A stretch of DNA of 64,000 bases, taken from positions 29,513 to 93,512 of the forward strand of contig NZ_MWVI01000083.1 in the NCBI RefSeq assembly GCF_002087295.1, written 5' to 3'. The translations under genes and the position numbers were made by a program. The notes under the pieces were generated by a model, which made no database searches, was not told where the DNA came from, and saw nothing but the letters and a program-made list of their open reading frames with translations. Of the stretch, positions 1-9,679 are shown piece by piece; the stretch's first letter is position 1; every line of letters starts with the position of its first letter. The stretch is from Vreelandella lionensis. GTDB taxonomy: Bacteria > Pseudomonadota > Gammaproteobacteria > Pseudomonadales > Halomonadaceae.

Positions 1-414
1 CGGCCCATCGTTGACCAGGGCAACCTGCATGTCCGCGCCGAACTGCCCTTCCGCAATATGGGGCCAAGCGGCGCGGGCCTGACTTACCAGATAGTTAAAC
101 AGCCGCTCCCCTTCGTCGGGCGGAGCGGCACTTGAGAAACCAGGGCGCAGCCCCTTGCGGGTATCGGCGGCCAGGGGGAACTGTGACACTAGCAGCAGCC
201 CGCCTTCGGCCTGCTGCAGGTTATGGTTCATCTTGCCCGACTCGTCGCTAAATACCCGGTAGTGCAACAGCTTATGCAGTAGTTTATCGGCATTCGCCTC
301 GCTATCGCCTCTCTCTACCCCCACCAGCGCCAACAGCCCATGCTCAATGGCACCCACCGTACTACCTTCCACCGTGACACTGGCATGTTTTACCCGTTGA
401 ATCAGTGCTTTCAC
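1..414 (-). CDS. dtd: D-aminoacyl-tRNA deacylase, 3' end cut by window
   Basis: Dtd hydrolyses D-amino acids from mischarged tRNAs in the cytoplasm. The frame starts at a GTG (414) and reads [17 protein letters not shown]; 138 codons are visible of about 145 normally present. The family motif [19 protein letters not shown] and the Gly-cisPro motif (VNDGP, at the window edge) can be read. Oddity: the usual SQFTL reads SQFPL, so a highly conserved Thr is replaced by Pro (one base, ACC to CCC). The GTG start lies in the normal Dtd N-terminal context. The C-terminal few residues lie outside the window. Confidence 0.93.
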   Translation of the reverse strand, partial: MKALIQRVKHASVTVEGSTVGAIEHGLLALVGVERGDSEANADKLLHKLLHYRVFSDESGKMNHNLQQAEGGLLLVSQFPLAADTRKGLRPGFSSAAPPDEGERLFNYLVSQARAAWPHIAEGQFGADMQVALVNDGP

Positions 415-508
415 GCTTGCCCCTTCATTCGACGCTGTTTGAAAAACAGAGTGTAAACGCAGGCAAATACTGACCCAAACGAATACGTCATCCGCTCTTT
501 TTTACAGA

Positions 509-1126
509 CTAGTTTTGTCCAAGCAAGGCATCGCCAAAGTCTTCGCCTAGTGGGCGTTCGCCCAGCCAGATCCCAAACATCGCGTTGGCAAACTCGGCGT
601 TGCTGTCTTCGTAGAGCGTTTCACCGTTCAAGGCGAGGGGCAGTTGGTCGCCGTCCCAACTCAGCAGGTAGCGGTCACCGGGCACCACATCCCGGTACTG
701 CTGGTTTAACTGCGCCATGCTCTCTTTCACCTGATTAAATTCGTACAGCGTCAGCGAATCGTTGAGGGTTTTCTCCGTGGCTTCGGCAAAGTCTTCGGCG
801 GCAATCTCATGAAAGTAGGCAAGCTCTAAACGGCGGGGTACATCGCTTAACGGCTGGGGCTCTCGCTCCCCTTCCAACTGATAATACGCCCCCGCATAGG
901 CGGTCCAGATCATGTAGCGAAACACGCCGCCCCCCAGCAGCGTATAGCGTTGGTCATTCTCTTCCACCACGCGTTCAAATCGCTCGCCCCGCTCGGTCAC
1001 GCTGCTAGCGGCGGCACGGGTCGTGACGAGCGGAGCGCCCAGTAACGCGGCTAGCCATAGCGTACTCTTTGTTTGGTCGTTGCACGGTGACCATCTCCTT
1101 TGTTTGTTTTGGGTAACACTATGCAT
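509..1126 (-). CDS. Chalcone isomerase-like periplasmic protein
   Basis: About 205 aa. The C-terminal half carries the bacterial chalcone-isomerase-like signature (FGIWLGERPLGEDFGDALLG), known from secreted proteins of unknown role; no flavonoid substrate is implied. A hydrophobic stretch LWLAALLGAPL followed by AAASS looks like a signal peptide, but it is preceded by an odd, Trp/Cys-containing N-terminus. A good Shine-Dalgarno (AAGGAG) near 1096-1101 precedes an ATG in a different frame (MVTVQRPNKEYA...), so the true start probably lies there with a frameshift inside the signal peptide. Start therefore uncertain; family assignment is firm. Confidence 0.72.
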   Translation of the reverse strand: MHSVTQNKQRRWSPCNDQTKSTLWLAALLGAPLVTTRAAASSVTERGERFERVVEENDQRYTLLGGGVFRYMIWTAYAGAYYQLEGEREPQPLSDVPRRLELAYFHEIAAEDFAEATEKTLNDSLTLYEFNQVKESMAQLNQQYRDVVPGDRYLLSWDGDQLPLALNGETLYEDSNAEFANAMFGIWLGERPLGEDFGDALLGQN

Positions 1127-1204
1127 AGCTATACATACACAACCAACTCATAAAGGTTTCGTACAACCCCTCCATTGGGGGGTCATTGAGCCGCCACAAA
1201 GCCT

Positions 1205-2050
1205 TTACCAAGGCCGACAGAGCATCACATCGCAGTGGGGCTCACTAAGCAGCATTTCGGTTAGCGGATTAGTTTGATGTGGTCGGCTGCGGCTGCCTAA
1301 CATGACCAAGTCCGGCGAGTGCCGTTTAACATAGTCGTGGAGTACATCGCATGGCTGGCCCGGCTCTAACGCCAGTTCAATGTCCGGCACGCCATCCAGC
1401 TCCCGCAGCAGGCTCTCGACTTCGTTATCCAGCGCTTCCCGCAGGCGACTGACCTCGCGGTCACGCCACTGGGCGTAGAACGCTTGTCTCCCCAGCGCCA
1501 ATTCGCCGGGCAGGCTCCAGGCGTGTAGAAGCGTTAGCTTGGCCTCAGGAAAGCGAATCAGCGCTTCTTTCAGGGTCTGCCGAGCCGTCAGCGAGAAGTC
1601 GATAGGCACCACAATATGTTGCCACGGCTGAGTAGGCAGGTAAGACGCCACCACCACGGGGCACGGCGCGCTACGCAAAATACGCATCATGGTGGTGCCG
1701 TAAAGCAGGTCTTTTTGACCACGTTTGCGGTGCATACCCAGCACGATGAGCGACGCCTGACGCTCGTGGGCTTCCCTCACGATTTCTACATGAGGCTCCC
1801 CCACCACCGTTTGAATCATCAGCGATGGCAGTTCCAAGGCGTAATCTTCGCGCAGGTCGGTGAGCGTCGCGCTAATATCGTCGTTTACCGCGAGTTCCAG
1901 GTCATGGAGCATGCGATGCGGAAGGTAAGGGTCAAGCACGTGAAGGGTATCAAGCTGCGCGCCCTGCTGGTGGGCTAAGCGCAGCGCGCGGGCAAAGGCC
2001 GCGCGGTTTTCCTGGGAGAGGTCGGTGGCAAACAGCAGCGTGCGGGACAT
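1205..2050 (-). CDS. Universal stress protein, tandem UspA domains
   Basis: A 281-aa cytoplasmic protein with two UspA folds: residues about 1-140 (begins MSRTLLFATDLSQENRAAF) and about 150-280. Both halves end with the nucleotide-binding-type loop (GMHRKRGQKDLLYGTTMMRIL in part; LGSRSRPHQTNPLTEMLLS in part). The start at 2050 is chosen over an upstream ATG because AAGGAG sits about 6 nt before it and the family begins here. Tandem Usp proteins are usually induced by stationary phase or stress; nothing in the sequence shows its regulator. Intact frame. Confidence 0.88.
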   Translation of the reverse strand: MSRTLLFATDLSQENRAAFARALRLAHQQGAQLDTLHVLDPYLPHRMLHDLELAVNDDISATLTDLREDYALELPSLMIQTVVGEPHVEIVREAHERQASLIVLGMHRKRGQKDLLYGTTMMRILRSAPCPVVVASYLPTQPWQHIVVPIDFSLTARQTLKEALIRFPEAKLTLLHAWSLPGELALGRQAFYAQWRDREVSRLREALDNEVESLLRELDGVPDIELALEPGQPCDVLHDYVKRHSPDLVMLGSRSRPHQTNPLTEMLLSEPHCDVMLCRPW

Positions 2051-2092
2051 GGGCAGCTCCTTGGCCGAACAGCTCAGCCTAGTAGGCAAACA

Positions 2093-2121
2093 AACGGGCA
2101 CCCTTCAGCATGGTGCCCGTT
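2093..2121 (-). terminator. Rho-independent terminator after thiD
   Basis: Perfect 10-bp inverted repeat AACGGGCACC / GGTGCCCGTT with a 9-nt loop. On the minus strand it is followed by TTTGTTTG. It sits 50 bp past the thiD stop and just upstream of the Usp gene, separating the two transcripts. Confidence 0.8.
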
Positions 2122-2170
2122 GGCCTATCCCGCAAGGAGACTCTGCGCCCTCAACACGTCAGCGATGGAT

Positions 2171-3001
2171 TTACCACCAGGCATGAAAGTGATGCACCGG
2201 GCCACGCCCTTTGCCAACACTTAAGCGATGGCTAGCGGCCAGAGCATAATGAAGCCACTGCTTTGCCTCCGTAATAGCCTGCTCTGGGGCCTCTGCGCTA
2301 GCATCTTCCGGCACCTTGGCTAGGCAAGCCGTAATGGCTGATGAGAGCGCGCAGCCCGTGCCATGAAGGTTCTCAGTGGCAATGCGTGAGGCGGGCAGCC
2401 ACTGATGACCGTTAGGGGTCGCCAGCAGATCCGGGCAGGCATCACCCCGTAAGTGGCCGCCTTTCAGCACCACATAGGGCGCGCCTAGCGCGACCAGTTT
2501 GGGCAGCAGTGCTTCCATCTCGTCCAGGATGGCGGGCGATGGGGACTCGAGCAGCACGGCGGCTTCCGGCAGGTTAGGAGTAATCACATCCGCTAACGGC
2601 ACTAAAATCTCTTTTACGGCGCGAATACCCGCGTCATCCACCAGGATGTCACCCCTCTTCGCCACCATCACCGGGTCGAGCACGATCCAACGCGGGCGCT
2701 GCTGGCGCAGTACATCGGCAATCACTTCGGCCACATCGCGGCTGGCTACCATGCCTATTTTCACGGCATCAATGGCCACATCGCTCAACAGATGTTCAAG
2801 CTGCTCACGAATTGCCTGAGGGGACACCGGATACACCGAGGCCACGCCACAGGTGTTCTGGGCAATCACCGCAGTGATGACATTTGTGCCATACACACCC
2901 AGGGCAGAAAACGTCTTCAAATCGCCCTGCAGCCCAGCACCACCGGAAGGGTCGGAGCCTGCAATGGTGAGCACATTACGAAGGCGGGATTCGGTAGACA
3001 T
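2171..3001 (-). CDS. thiD: Hydroxymethylpyrimidine/phosphomethylpyrimidine kinase
   Basis: ThiD phosphorylates HMP and HMP-phosphate to HMP-PP for thiamine synthesis. 276 aa with family landmarks: IAGSDPSGGAGLQGDLKTF near the N-terminus, DPVMVAKRGD in the middle, TPNLPEA, VVLKGGH, and ENLHGTGCALSSAIT near residue 210 (anion hole and catalytic Cys). The start at 3001 has AGGAG upstream and matches the family; the open frame extends another 53 codons upstream without family similarity. Single-gene transcript flanked by hairpins. No TPP riboswitch is visible upstream (fewer than 100 bp before the next terminator). Confidence 0.94.
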   Translation of the reverse strand: MSTESRLRNVLTIAGSDPSGGAGLQGDLKTFSALGVYGTNVITAVIAQNTCGVASVYPVSPQAIREQLEHLLSDVAIDAVKIGMVASRDVAEVIADVLRQQRPRWIVLDPVMVAKRGDILVDDAGIRAVKEILVPLADVITPNLPEAAVLLESPSPAILDEMEALLPKLVALGAPYVVLKGGHLRGDACPDLLATPNGHQWLPASRIATENLHGTGCALSSAITACLAKVPEDASAEAPEQAITEAKQWLHYALAASHRLSVGKGRGPVHHFHAWW

Positions 3002-3097
3002 AGCGCTCCTTACGAGACAGAACAGTATCTGCCCTAGGATACCCAAGCGGTGGCGCTTACGCTGCTTTAATCGCAGCCCTAGCCTGCCTATAACAAA

Positions 3098-3119
3098 ATG
3101 GCCGCCCGAAGGCGGCCAT
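3098..3119 (-). terminator. Rho-independent terminator after dctP
   Basis: Stem ATGGCCGCC / GGCGGCCAT with a four-base CGAA loop, followed on the minus strand by TTTTGTT. It ends the TRAP operon transcript about 25 bp past the dctP stop. Confidence 0.85.
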
Positions 3120-3143
3120 GGTAAGGGTACTGCGCTACACCTG

Positions 3144-4253
3144 TTACTGCGAGGTGTCACCTTCCGGGTTACGGGCGTTGTAGTACGCCTGCTCGGAAAT
3201 CGCGTGGTAATCTTCTACTTTATCCTGGAAGGCGCGGTAAGAGTCGTAGATCCGGGTCGCTAGCTCGCTGGAGGCGGCCAGTTCACCCACTACCTCAGCT
3301 GAGTGTTCGCGGGCTTGGGCCAATACGTCGTCAGGAATGCGACGCAGCTCAACGTTATGCTCATTCACCAAGGTTTCCAGCGCGTCGTTGTTACGGGCGG
3401 TATACTCATCCAAGACGCTTTGGTTCACATCACTGATCGCGGTACGCAGAATTGCCTGCAGGTCAGCGGGTAGCTCTGCCCAGGCCTCTTCATTAATGAT
3501 GGCCTCAAACATCACCGTCGGCTCATGCCAGCCAGGGTAATAGTACTAATCGGCCGCCTGGTGCAGGCCAAAGGCTAAATCGTTGTAGGGGCCGATCCAC
3601 TCAGTAGCATCAATCGACCCAGACTGCAGCGATGTAAAAATCTCGCCGCCCGGCATGTTCACAATCGCCACGCACATACGGCACATGACTTCACCACCAA
3701 GGCCCGGCATACGCATCTTCAAGCCGTCAAGGTCAGCGACCGAGTTGATCTCTTTGTTGTACCAGCCGCCCATCTGCACACCGGAAGAACCGGCTGCCAG
3801 TACATCGACACCGAACTCATCGTATAGCTCGTTCCACAGCTCCATACCGCCGCCGTAGCTCAGCCATGCGTTCATTTCCTGGGCGTTCATACCGAACGGT
3901 ACGGCGGCAAAGAACTGTGCCGCAGGCGCTTTACCTTTCCAGTAATACGAGGCGGAGTGGCCAAGTTCAGCGGTGCCCTCAGATACAGCATCGAAGACTT
4001 CAAGCCCAGGCACTAGCTGGCCTGCACCAAATACTTCGATGGTTAAACGACCGTCTGACATCTCTTCGACCAGCTGGGAAAGCCGCTCAGGGCCTTGGCC
4101 CACACCGGGCAAGTTTTTCGGCCAGGAAGTGACCATTTTCCAGCGGAAAGTCTCTTGCGCCTGAGCTTGGTTATCGAAGCTTGAAACCACCAGCAGGCTG
4201 GCAGAAAGAGCAGTCGTCATGGCAATGGCGACAGGCAGTGCTTTGGCTTTCAT
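3144..4253 (-). CDS. dctP: TRAP transporter substrate-binding protein DctP (in-frame amber stop)
   Basis: Periplasmic solute-binding subunit of a tripartite ATP-independent transporter. The N-terminal signal peptide MKAKALPVAIAMTTALSASLL ends near QAQA. Family landmarks follow: VTSWPKNLPGVG, GAGQLVPGLEVFDAV, HSASYYWKGK, LKMRMPGLGGEV (carboxylate-binding Arg) and IGPYNDLAFGLH. The frame is interrupted at 3546-3548 by TAG, then continues in the same frame with YYYPGWHEPTVMFEAI to the natural end. The stop falls where homologues, including the paralogue at 31674, have Tyr (AxDYYY). Nearby CRMC replaces the usual RRMG, suggesting further base errors. Third gene of dctQ-dctM-dctP; probably functional apart from the stop. 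Confidence 0.88.
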
Positions 4254-4424
4254 GCGTGAACCCTCTTGCTTATTTTATTGCTGTTATGGGTAGGGAATAC
4301 CCACCTGACGCTTGCCGCCAGGAGGGTTGTTACAAGCCATTATGTGTCTGCAGCTTGGCTGCTTTTGGTTAAGGTTGCCACCCCCTTGCGTTGATAGCAG
4401 GGTTATTTTTCAACTCAGAACACA

Positions 4425-5832
4425 TTAGAACTGGGTCGGTAGCCATGTTGCCAGCTGCGGGAAAAACGTTAGCAGCAACAGCATGCCTAACTGCATCAAG
4501 ATAAACGGCACCACACCGCGATAAATCGCCGAGGTAGGCACCGATGGCGGTGCCACGCCGCGCAGATAAAACAGTGCGAAGCCGAACGGCGGGGTCAGGA
4601 ACGAGGTCTGCAGGTTAATGGCGATCATGATACCCAGCCAGATAGGATCTAATCCCATAGCCAGCAGAATCGGGCCCGACGATCGGCACCACCACAAAGG
4701 TGATTTCGATAAAGTCGAGGATAAAGCCCAGCAGGAAGAATACCAGCATGAAAATGCTCGTCGCGCCCCCCCCGCCCCCAGGCATGCCTTCAAACAGCTC
4801 GGTGACCATGTGCTCACCGCCGTAGGCACGGAAGACCAACGAGAATAGCGCCGCACCGATCAGAATCAGAAACACCATCGTGGTGACGTGGGTGGTAGAG
4901 CGCAGCACCTCTTTCAGGGTGGCCCAGTCCAACTGGCGATAGGCCAACGCCAGCACCAGCGCACCAAAGGCACCTACGGCCGAGGCTTCAGTGGGTGTCG
5001 CAAAGCCACTCAGGATAGAACCCAGCACCGCCACAATCAGCACCACCGGCGGTACCAAGCCTTTGAGCAACAGGATGCCTAACCCCGAGGTGTGGCCAAG
5101 CTCTGCCATCAGCTCTTCGCGGTCAGACGCGGGCGCCATGCTGGGGCGGAAAAACGCCACCAAGCCCACGTAGATCATGTACATGACGAAGAGAATCAGG
5201 CCCGGCACCACCGCGCCCATAAACAGGTCGCCAACCGAGACCGTTTTCGGGCTGAAGATCCCCATATCCAGCTGTGCTTGCTGATATGCAGAAGAGAGCA
5301 CATCGCCCAGCAGTACCAGGGCGATGGAAGGCGGAATAATGTGCCCAAGCGTGCCGGTGGCGCAGATGGTACCGGTGGCAAGAGAGGTGCTGTAGCCACG
5401 CTTAAGCATGGTAGGCAGTGACATCAGGCCCATGGTCACCACGGTGGCACCCACGATGCCTGTGGAGGCGGCCATCAACATGCCCACCAGCGTGACCGAA
5501 ATACCTAAGCCACCGCGCATGGAGCCAAACAGCAGTGCCATGGCATCCAGCAGCGTTTCGGCCACTTTTGACTTCTCTAGCAGCACGCCCATTAACACAA
5601 ACAGCGGCACCGCCAGGAGTGTCTGGTTGGTCATAATGCCGTAGAGCCGGTTCGGCAGGGCGGCAAGGTAGCCACTATCAAAATTGGCATCAATACCAAC
5701 GGCTTCTAGCCCTAGCCCCATGCCAGCAAACAGCAGCGCGGTTCCCGCTAGCGAAAGCGCCACAGGAAAGCCGAACATCAGCACGATACAGATGGCGGCA
5801 AACAGAATAAGCGGCATAAATTCGAGCATCAA
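4425..5832 (-). CDS. dctM: TRAP transporter large permease DctM (frameshifted)
   Basis: Inner-membrane subunit with about 12 hydrophobic segments, for example FAAICIVLMFGFPVALSLAG, GILLLKGLVPPVVLIVAVLG and the C-terminal MQLGMLLLLTFFPQLATWL. One extra G near 4680 (GGGCCCGATTCTG) breaks FVVVPIVGP from ILLAMGLDPIWLGIMIAIN; removing it gives 468 aa, the normal DctM length. The start overlaps the dctQ stop (TGATG), which suggests translational coupling. The substrate cannot be told from sequence; the neighbouring DctP is of the 'MVTSWPKN' type. Confidence 0.9.
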
Positions 5833-6389
5833 ACACGCTCCTCAAGGTGATTTTCATCGGCGGCTGGCGGCGTTATCCGCCCGGTGAAGATATAGCCATT
5901 GCGCACTACTTCAATCAGGCCTTGAATAATCATCAATAAGGCAAAGACTGGCATGAGCGTTTTCAGTGCGTATACAGCGGGGATGCCACCGTAATCTGAG
6001 GAGGTTTCCATGATGCGCCAGGAGTTAGCGACGTAGCCATAGCTTGACGCGATGACAAACACCATCACCGGAATCAAGAGCAGGAGGATGCCCAGGATAT
6101 TCACGAGTGCTTGTCGGCGGGGTGTCATGCCTCGATAAAAAATATCGACGCGCACGTGGCCATCGTGGCGAAAGGTGTAGGCAGCTGCAAGCATGAATAC
6201 GCTGGCGTGCATGTACATCACCAGCTCTTGCATAAAAATGCTATTCACACTGAACATATAGCGAAGCAGTACAATCGCGAACTGAATCAACATCATAATG
6301 ATGATCAGCCATGCAAGGGTACGCCCGAGCCACTCAGAAGCGCGGTCCAGGTCACCAATAAACGCAGGTAGTTGTGTTGTGTCCGACAT
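5829..6389 (-). CDS. dctQ: TRAP transporter small permease DctQ
   Basis: 186-aa membrane protein with four hydrophobic segments (LAWLIIIMMLIQFAIVLLRY, ELVMYMHASVFMLAAAY, LVNILGILLLLIPVMVFVIA, TLMPVFALLMIIQGLIEV) and the family motif HVRVDIFYRGM. First gene of the operon. I start it at ATG 6389 (MSDTTQLPAF); an upstream TTG would add 16 residues with no family support, and neither has a strong Shine-Dalgarno. The stop overlaps the dctM start. Confidence 0.88.
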   Translation of the reverse strand: MSDTTQLPAFIGDLDRASEWLGRTLAWLIIIMMLIQFAIVLLRYMFSVNSIFMQELVMYMHASVFMLAAAYTFRHDGHVRVDIFYRGMTPRRQALVNILGILLLLIPVMVFVIASSYGYVANSWRIMETSSDYGGIPAVYALKTLMPVFALLMIIQGLIEVVRNGYIFTGRITPPAADENHLEERV

Positions 6390-6491
6390 GGAAGTGTCTC
6401 GCGTAAAACGACTAAGGGGGGTCAGCGCCCCAGACAATAGCGCATATACGCAGACAATGCAGCGCCCGACAAGCGTTCTGCGAGCTTATTG

Positions 6492-7333
6492 TTAAACGCT
6501 TGGTTGAATCGCCGCGAGACACGCCGCTGGCAGCGGCAAATCAACTGCAATCGGCAGGTGGTCAGAGAACAGGTGATCCAGCACGCGCACATCGGCCGCT
6601 TCAAGGGTTTGCGAGAGTAGAATATGGTCCAACGCGCGGCTCGGCTGCCACGACGGGTAGCTAAGCAGCGGCTTGACCGGGTGTAGCGGCAATGACGTAC
6701 TAAACCGCTCGTGAGCATGGAGCTGCTCAGGCGTACAATTTAAATCGCCATCACCACCACATGGCGCAACGGCTCAATAATATCGCTTAAATAATTGAGC
6801 TGGCGCACACGGCCACGGTGGCTAAGCGCCAAATGCGCCACAAAAATATGCAGGGCATCAGGGCCTTCGCCGTAGCGCACGTGAATAGCACCGCGTCCAG
6901 GCAACATCCCAGGCAGCCGGTGCTCTTCAATATGGCTAGGGGTTAAACGTGAAAGCAGACCATTACTATGCTGTGCAAAATGGCCTAGGTTACGATTAAG
7001 TTGCTGGAAGTAGTGAGGAAACTTAGCCTGGGCGGCTAAGTACTCCACCTGATTCACACGGCTGGAGCGAAAGCTTCCACCATCCACCTCCTGCAGCCCC
7101 ACCACGTCAAACTGCTCTAATACGCTACCTACCAGCGCTAAACGCTTAAGCCGCTGAGGATTAGGCAGCACGTGCTGCCAGCTCCGCGTGAGATAGTGGT
7201 GGTAGGCTGAGGTTTGAATGCCCACCTGCAAATTAAACGTTAGCAGCCGGATATGACCACGCTCAACCAGCGCGGAGGTGGACTGGGACGCAGGCGAACG
7301 TGTCTGCCCGCCTGTGTGGCCGTGCTCAAGCAC
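6492..7333 (-). CDS. Endonuclease/exonuclease/phosphatase family protein (frameshifted)
   Basis: Metal-dependent phosphoesterase fold (DNase I / EEP family). Conserved motifs in order: LLTFNLQVG, VVGLQEVDGG (catalytic Glu), HLALSHRGR, GDLN, LDHIL and SDHLPI (catalytic Asp-His). A missing G near 6742 turns MGDLNCTPEQL into MAI-stop; restoring it gives about 280 aa. It begins 3 bp after the dsbA stop at a GTG, so it is probably co-transcribed with dsbA, as in Pseudomonas. The exact start is uncertain because no clear Shine-Dalgarno is present. The substrate (lipid, nucleic acid or nucleotide) cannot be deduced. Confidence 0.82.
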
Positions 7334-7335
7334 CG

Positions 7336-7968
7336 TTATTGTGTGCGCTCGCTGCGAACTTTTTCGATCAACGCGTCAGCGATTTGCGGCATGTTTTCCA
7401 AGCTGCCTGCCGACTGCGGTGACACTACATAGCGGCCATCCACGATCAGCGCAGGAACCCCCATCAGGCGCATTTCACGCATACGGCTGTTGGCCTTATT
7501 GACCTCACTACGTACGCTAAAGGCGGTGAGCGCCTGTTTGGCTTCCTCTTCGCTAACGCCGTAATCAGAGAAGAATTCCGCAATCTTGTCAGCGTCGGTC
7601 AGCGAACGGTCATCCTGGTGAATCGCATCGAAGAAATCCGCATGCAGCTCCTCTTCAATACCCAGCGATTTGGCCGCATAGAAGGCCGTGGCATGGGTGT
7701 TCCAGTCACCGCCCATGGTAGCTGGCATTTTGACAATGCTGACATCGTCATCCAGGGTTTCGTACCACTCGTTTACTGGCGTTTGCAGCCGGTAGCAGTG
7801 CGGGCAGCCAAACCAGAACGCTTCGGTCACTTCAATCTGATCTTCGTCTACCTGGGTAGCTACCGGCGACTCAAGCAACGTGTAGTGCTGACCTTCTACC
7901 AGCTCCTGGGCACTTACCGCAGCAGACAGGCCAAGACCGGCCAGCGCGACCATCAACGTTTTCAACAT
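7336..7968 (-). CDS. dsbA: Thiol:disulfide interchange protein DsbA
   Basis: Periplasmic oxidase that introduces disulfides into secreted proteins. 210 aa: signal peptide MLKTLMVALAGLGLSAAVSAQ, active site FWFGCPHCYRL (CPHC), and the cis-Pro loop MGVPALIVDGRY. ATG 7968 is preferred over 7977 because GGAG lies about 10 nt before it, while it would touch the upstream ATG. Gene order cytochrome c4-dsbA-EEP is known in Pseudomonas. Confidence 0.95.
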   Translation of the reverse strand: MLKTLMVALAGLGLSAAVSAQELVEGQHYTLLESPVATQVDEDQIEVTEAFWFGCPHCYRLQTPVNEWYETLDDDVSIVKMPATMGGDWNTHATAFYAAKSLGIEEELHADFFDAIHQDDRSLTDADKIAEFFSDYGVSEEEAKQALTAFSVRSEVNKANSRMREMRLMGVPALIVDGRYVVSPQSAGSLENMPQIADALIEKVRSERTQ

Positions 7969-8035
7969 AACGAGCATTCTCCAAATAAGCGGCCAACAAA
8001 AGTGAACCTGTGACCGTTAGTGTGTCAGGCAGGTT

Positions 8036-8066
8036 CCCCATTCTGCGGATGTTTCACAGAATGGGG
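8036..8066. repeat. Strong hairpin between cytochrome c4 and dsbA
   Basis: Perfect 10-bp inverted repeat CCCCATTCTG / CAGAATGGGG with an 11-nt loop, 19 bp past the cytochrome stop. Neither side has a T-run, so it is not a canonical intrinsic terminator; it could protect the mRNA 3' end or attenuate read-through into dsbA. Confidence 0.6.
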
Positions 8067-8084
8067 AGGCCAACAGCGGGGAAA

Positions 8085-8714
8085 TTAGTTCAAGCCCAGC
8101 ACGTAGTTGGCCACGGCTTCCATGTCCTGGTCGCTCATTTTGGAAGCGATATCGCCCATCAGGTTGTTCGGGCTATTGGTGCGGTCACCCGAGGCAAATG
8201 CTTGCAGCGTGGAGATGGTATATTCCGCATGCTGACCAGAAAGAGCCGGATACACAGCGCTACCAATACCTACCCCGGTGGGAGTGTGGCAAGCGCTACA
8301 GGCGGGGATGCTTTAGACATATCGCCCGCGCGGTAAAGCTCTTCAACCGCGGGCCCGCAGCTCAGCATCTTCATCGCTGGTTTGGCCGAGGTTGGCGTCT
8401 TGGCCTGCAAAGTGAGCGGCAGCGTCCCAAGCGTCTTGGTCAGAGAAGTTATCCACTAGACCAGCCATTTGTGGAACTACGCGGTTGCCATCACGGATAT
8501 CCATGATTTGCTTGGCGAGGTAGGACATTTGCTGCCCTGCCAGGTTGGGGAAAGTACCCACTGCGCTGATACCTTGCTGGCCATGGCAGGCTGCACAGGT
8601 TTGGGCGAGTTCACGTCCTGCCGCTGCGTCAGCGTCGGCTTGAAGGTCCGCTTGGGCGTGGGCGGTGCCAACGGCACCCATGGTAATTGCCAGGCTTGCC
8701 AGTAACTTTCTCAT
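8085..8714 (-). CDS. cc4: Di-haem cytochrome c4 (two frameshifts)
   Basis: Periplasmic electron carrier with a signal peptide (MRKLLASLAITMGAVGTAHA) and two class-I haem domains. Haem site 1 is CAACH in the first half. Haem site 2 is CSACH, in a different frame. Breaks lie near 8345 (…LRARG-stop against VEELYRAGDMSK) and near 8312 (…MSK against IPACSACHTPTG). The span is 630 nt, matching a 209-aa c4 when both are corrected. C-terminal end: MEAVANYVLGLN-stop. Upstream of dsbA, as in Pseudomonas. Confidence 0.87.
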
Positions 8715-9024
8715 TGCTAATCCACTATGCCGTTTGATTATTGACTGGTACGCACCCTGGGCGCTGCCCAGGTTCAGCACATTACCAGGGTCAGCTCCGC
8801 CAAAACGAACAACAATGTCGTGTTGGTCGCTGCTGGCTAAAGCGCGATGGTACACTAGCGCCCCAGGTCGCAGTTATAAACCGCTTGCATTATAACGAAT
8901 CACCCTAGCGGCGGGAATGCAAGTCCAGGTCTGCTTTTGGGGTAATTCGTCGCGGTACCGCTCTCTCCCACACTAGGGTTAGCCAGCGGGCCGTGTTATA
9001 CGTTTGTTTTTCAGGATTAATTCC
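8715..9024. other. Divergent intergenic region cytochrome c4 / engB
   Basis: 310 bp between two divergent genes, so it must hold both promoters. In enterics and Pseudomonas a small RNA gene (Spot 42, ErsA) lies next to engB; I looked for a comparable hairpin plus T-run and found none. No ORF of note. Confidence 0.5.
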
Positions 9025-9669
9025 ATGTCTACCCCCCATGATAGCCCAGTCCCTCGGCTGAACTACCCCACGGCGCGTTTTATGATCAGCGCGCCAACCC
9101 TGGCACTGTGTCCTGACGATACCGGTGCAGAAGTAGCGTTTGCCGGACGCTCAAATGCCGGTAAATCCAGCGCCATTAACGCGCTAACCCAGCAAAATGC
9201 GCTGGCGCGCACCTCGCGCACCCCGGGCCGAACCCAGCTCATCAACTTCTTCACTGTGATGAACGATGAGTCGCGCCGCCTAGTGGATCTACCCGGTTAC
9301 GGCTACGCCAAGGTGCCGGAAGCGGTCAAAATTGAGTGGCAAAAGCACCTTTCAGACTACCTTCGCGGGCGTTTTAGCCTACGCGGTCTTGTGCTGCTAA
9401 TGGACGTGCGCCACCCGCTGACCGAGTTCGACCAAATGATGCTCGACTATGCGGACCAGCGTGGGATGCCGGTGCATATCCTGCTCACCAAGGCCGACAA
9501 GCTGAAAAAAGGCCCGGCCAGTGCGGCGTTGCAAAAAGTCCGCTCACGCCTGAAAGAGTGGGAAGATTTGGTGTCAGTACAGCTCTTCTCGTCACTAAAA
9601 CGCGACGGCGTCGATACCCTTTCCCAAAAACTAGACCAGTGGCTGCACACCCCAGAAGATGCCCGTTAA
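9025..9669 (+). CDS. engB: Ribosome biogenesis GTPase EngB (YihA/YsxC)
   Basis: Circularly ordinary Ras-like GTPase needed for 50S assembly. 214 aa from ATG 9025 ([14 protein letters not shown]). G-motifs: G1 [15 protein letters not shown]3 DLPGYGYA, G4 TKADKL, G5 SSLKRDGVD. An upstream in-frame ATG at 9004 would add MFFRINS but lacks family support; AGGAT lies before 9025. Stands alone, convergent with the HAD gene whose stop is 10 bp away. Confidence 0.94.
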   Translation: MSTPHDSPVPRLNYPTARFMISAPTLALCPDDTGAEVAFAGRSNAGKSSAINALTQQNALARTSRTPGRTQLINFFTVMNDESRRLVDLPGYGYAKVPEAVKIEWQKHLSDYLRGRFSLRGLVLLMDVRHPLTEFDQMMLDYADQRGMPVHILLTKADKLKKGPASAALQKVRSRLKEWEDLVSVQLFSSLKRDGVDTLSQKLDQWLHTPEDAR

Positions 9670-9679
9670 TAGGCGTGGT

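Noticed and set aside
3002..3097. TPP riboswitch upstream of thiD
   Set aside because: The gap is too short and lacks the conserved TPP core; it holds only the dctP terminator and a spacer.
8036..8066. Intrinsic terminator after cytochrome c4
   Set aside because: The hairpin is perfect but has no T-run on either strand; kept as a repeat only.
8715..9024. Spot 42 / ErsA-like small RNA beside engB
   Set aside because: Position is suggestive, but I see no promoter, hairpin and T-run of the right kind.
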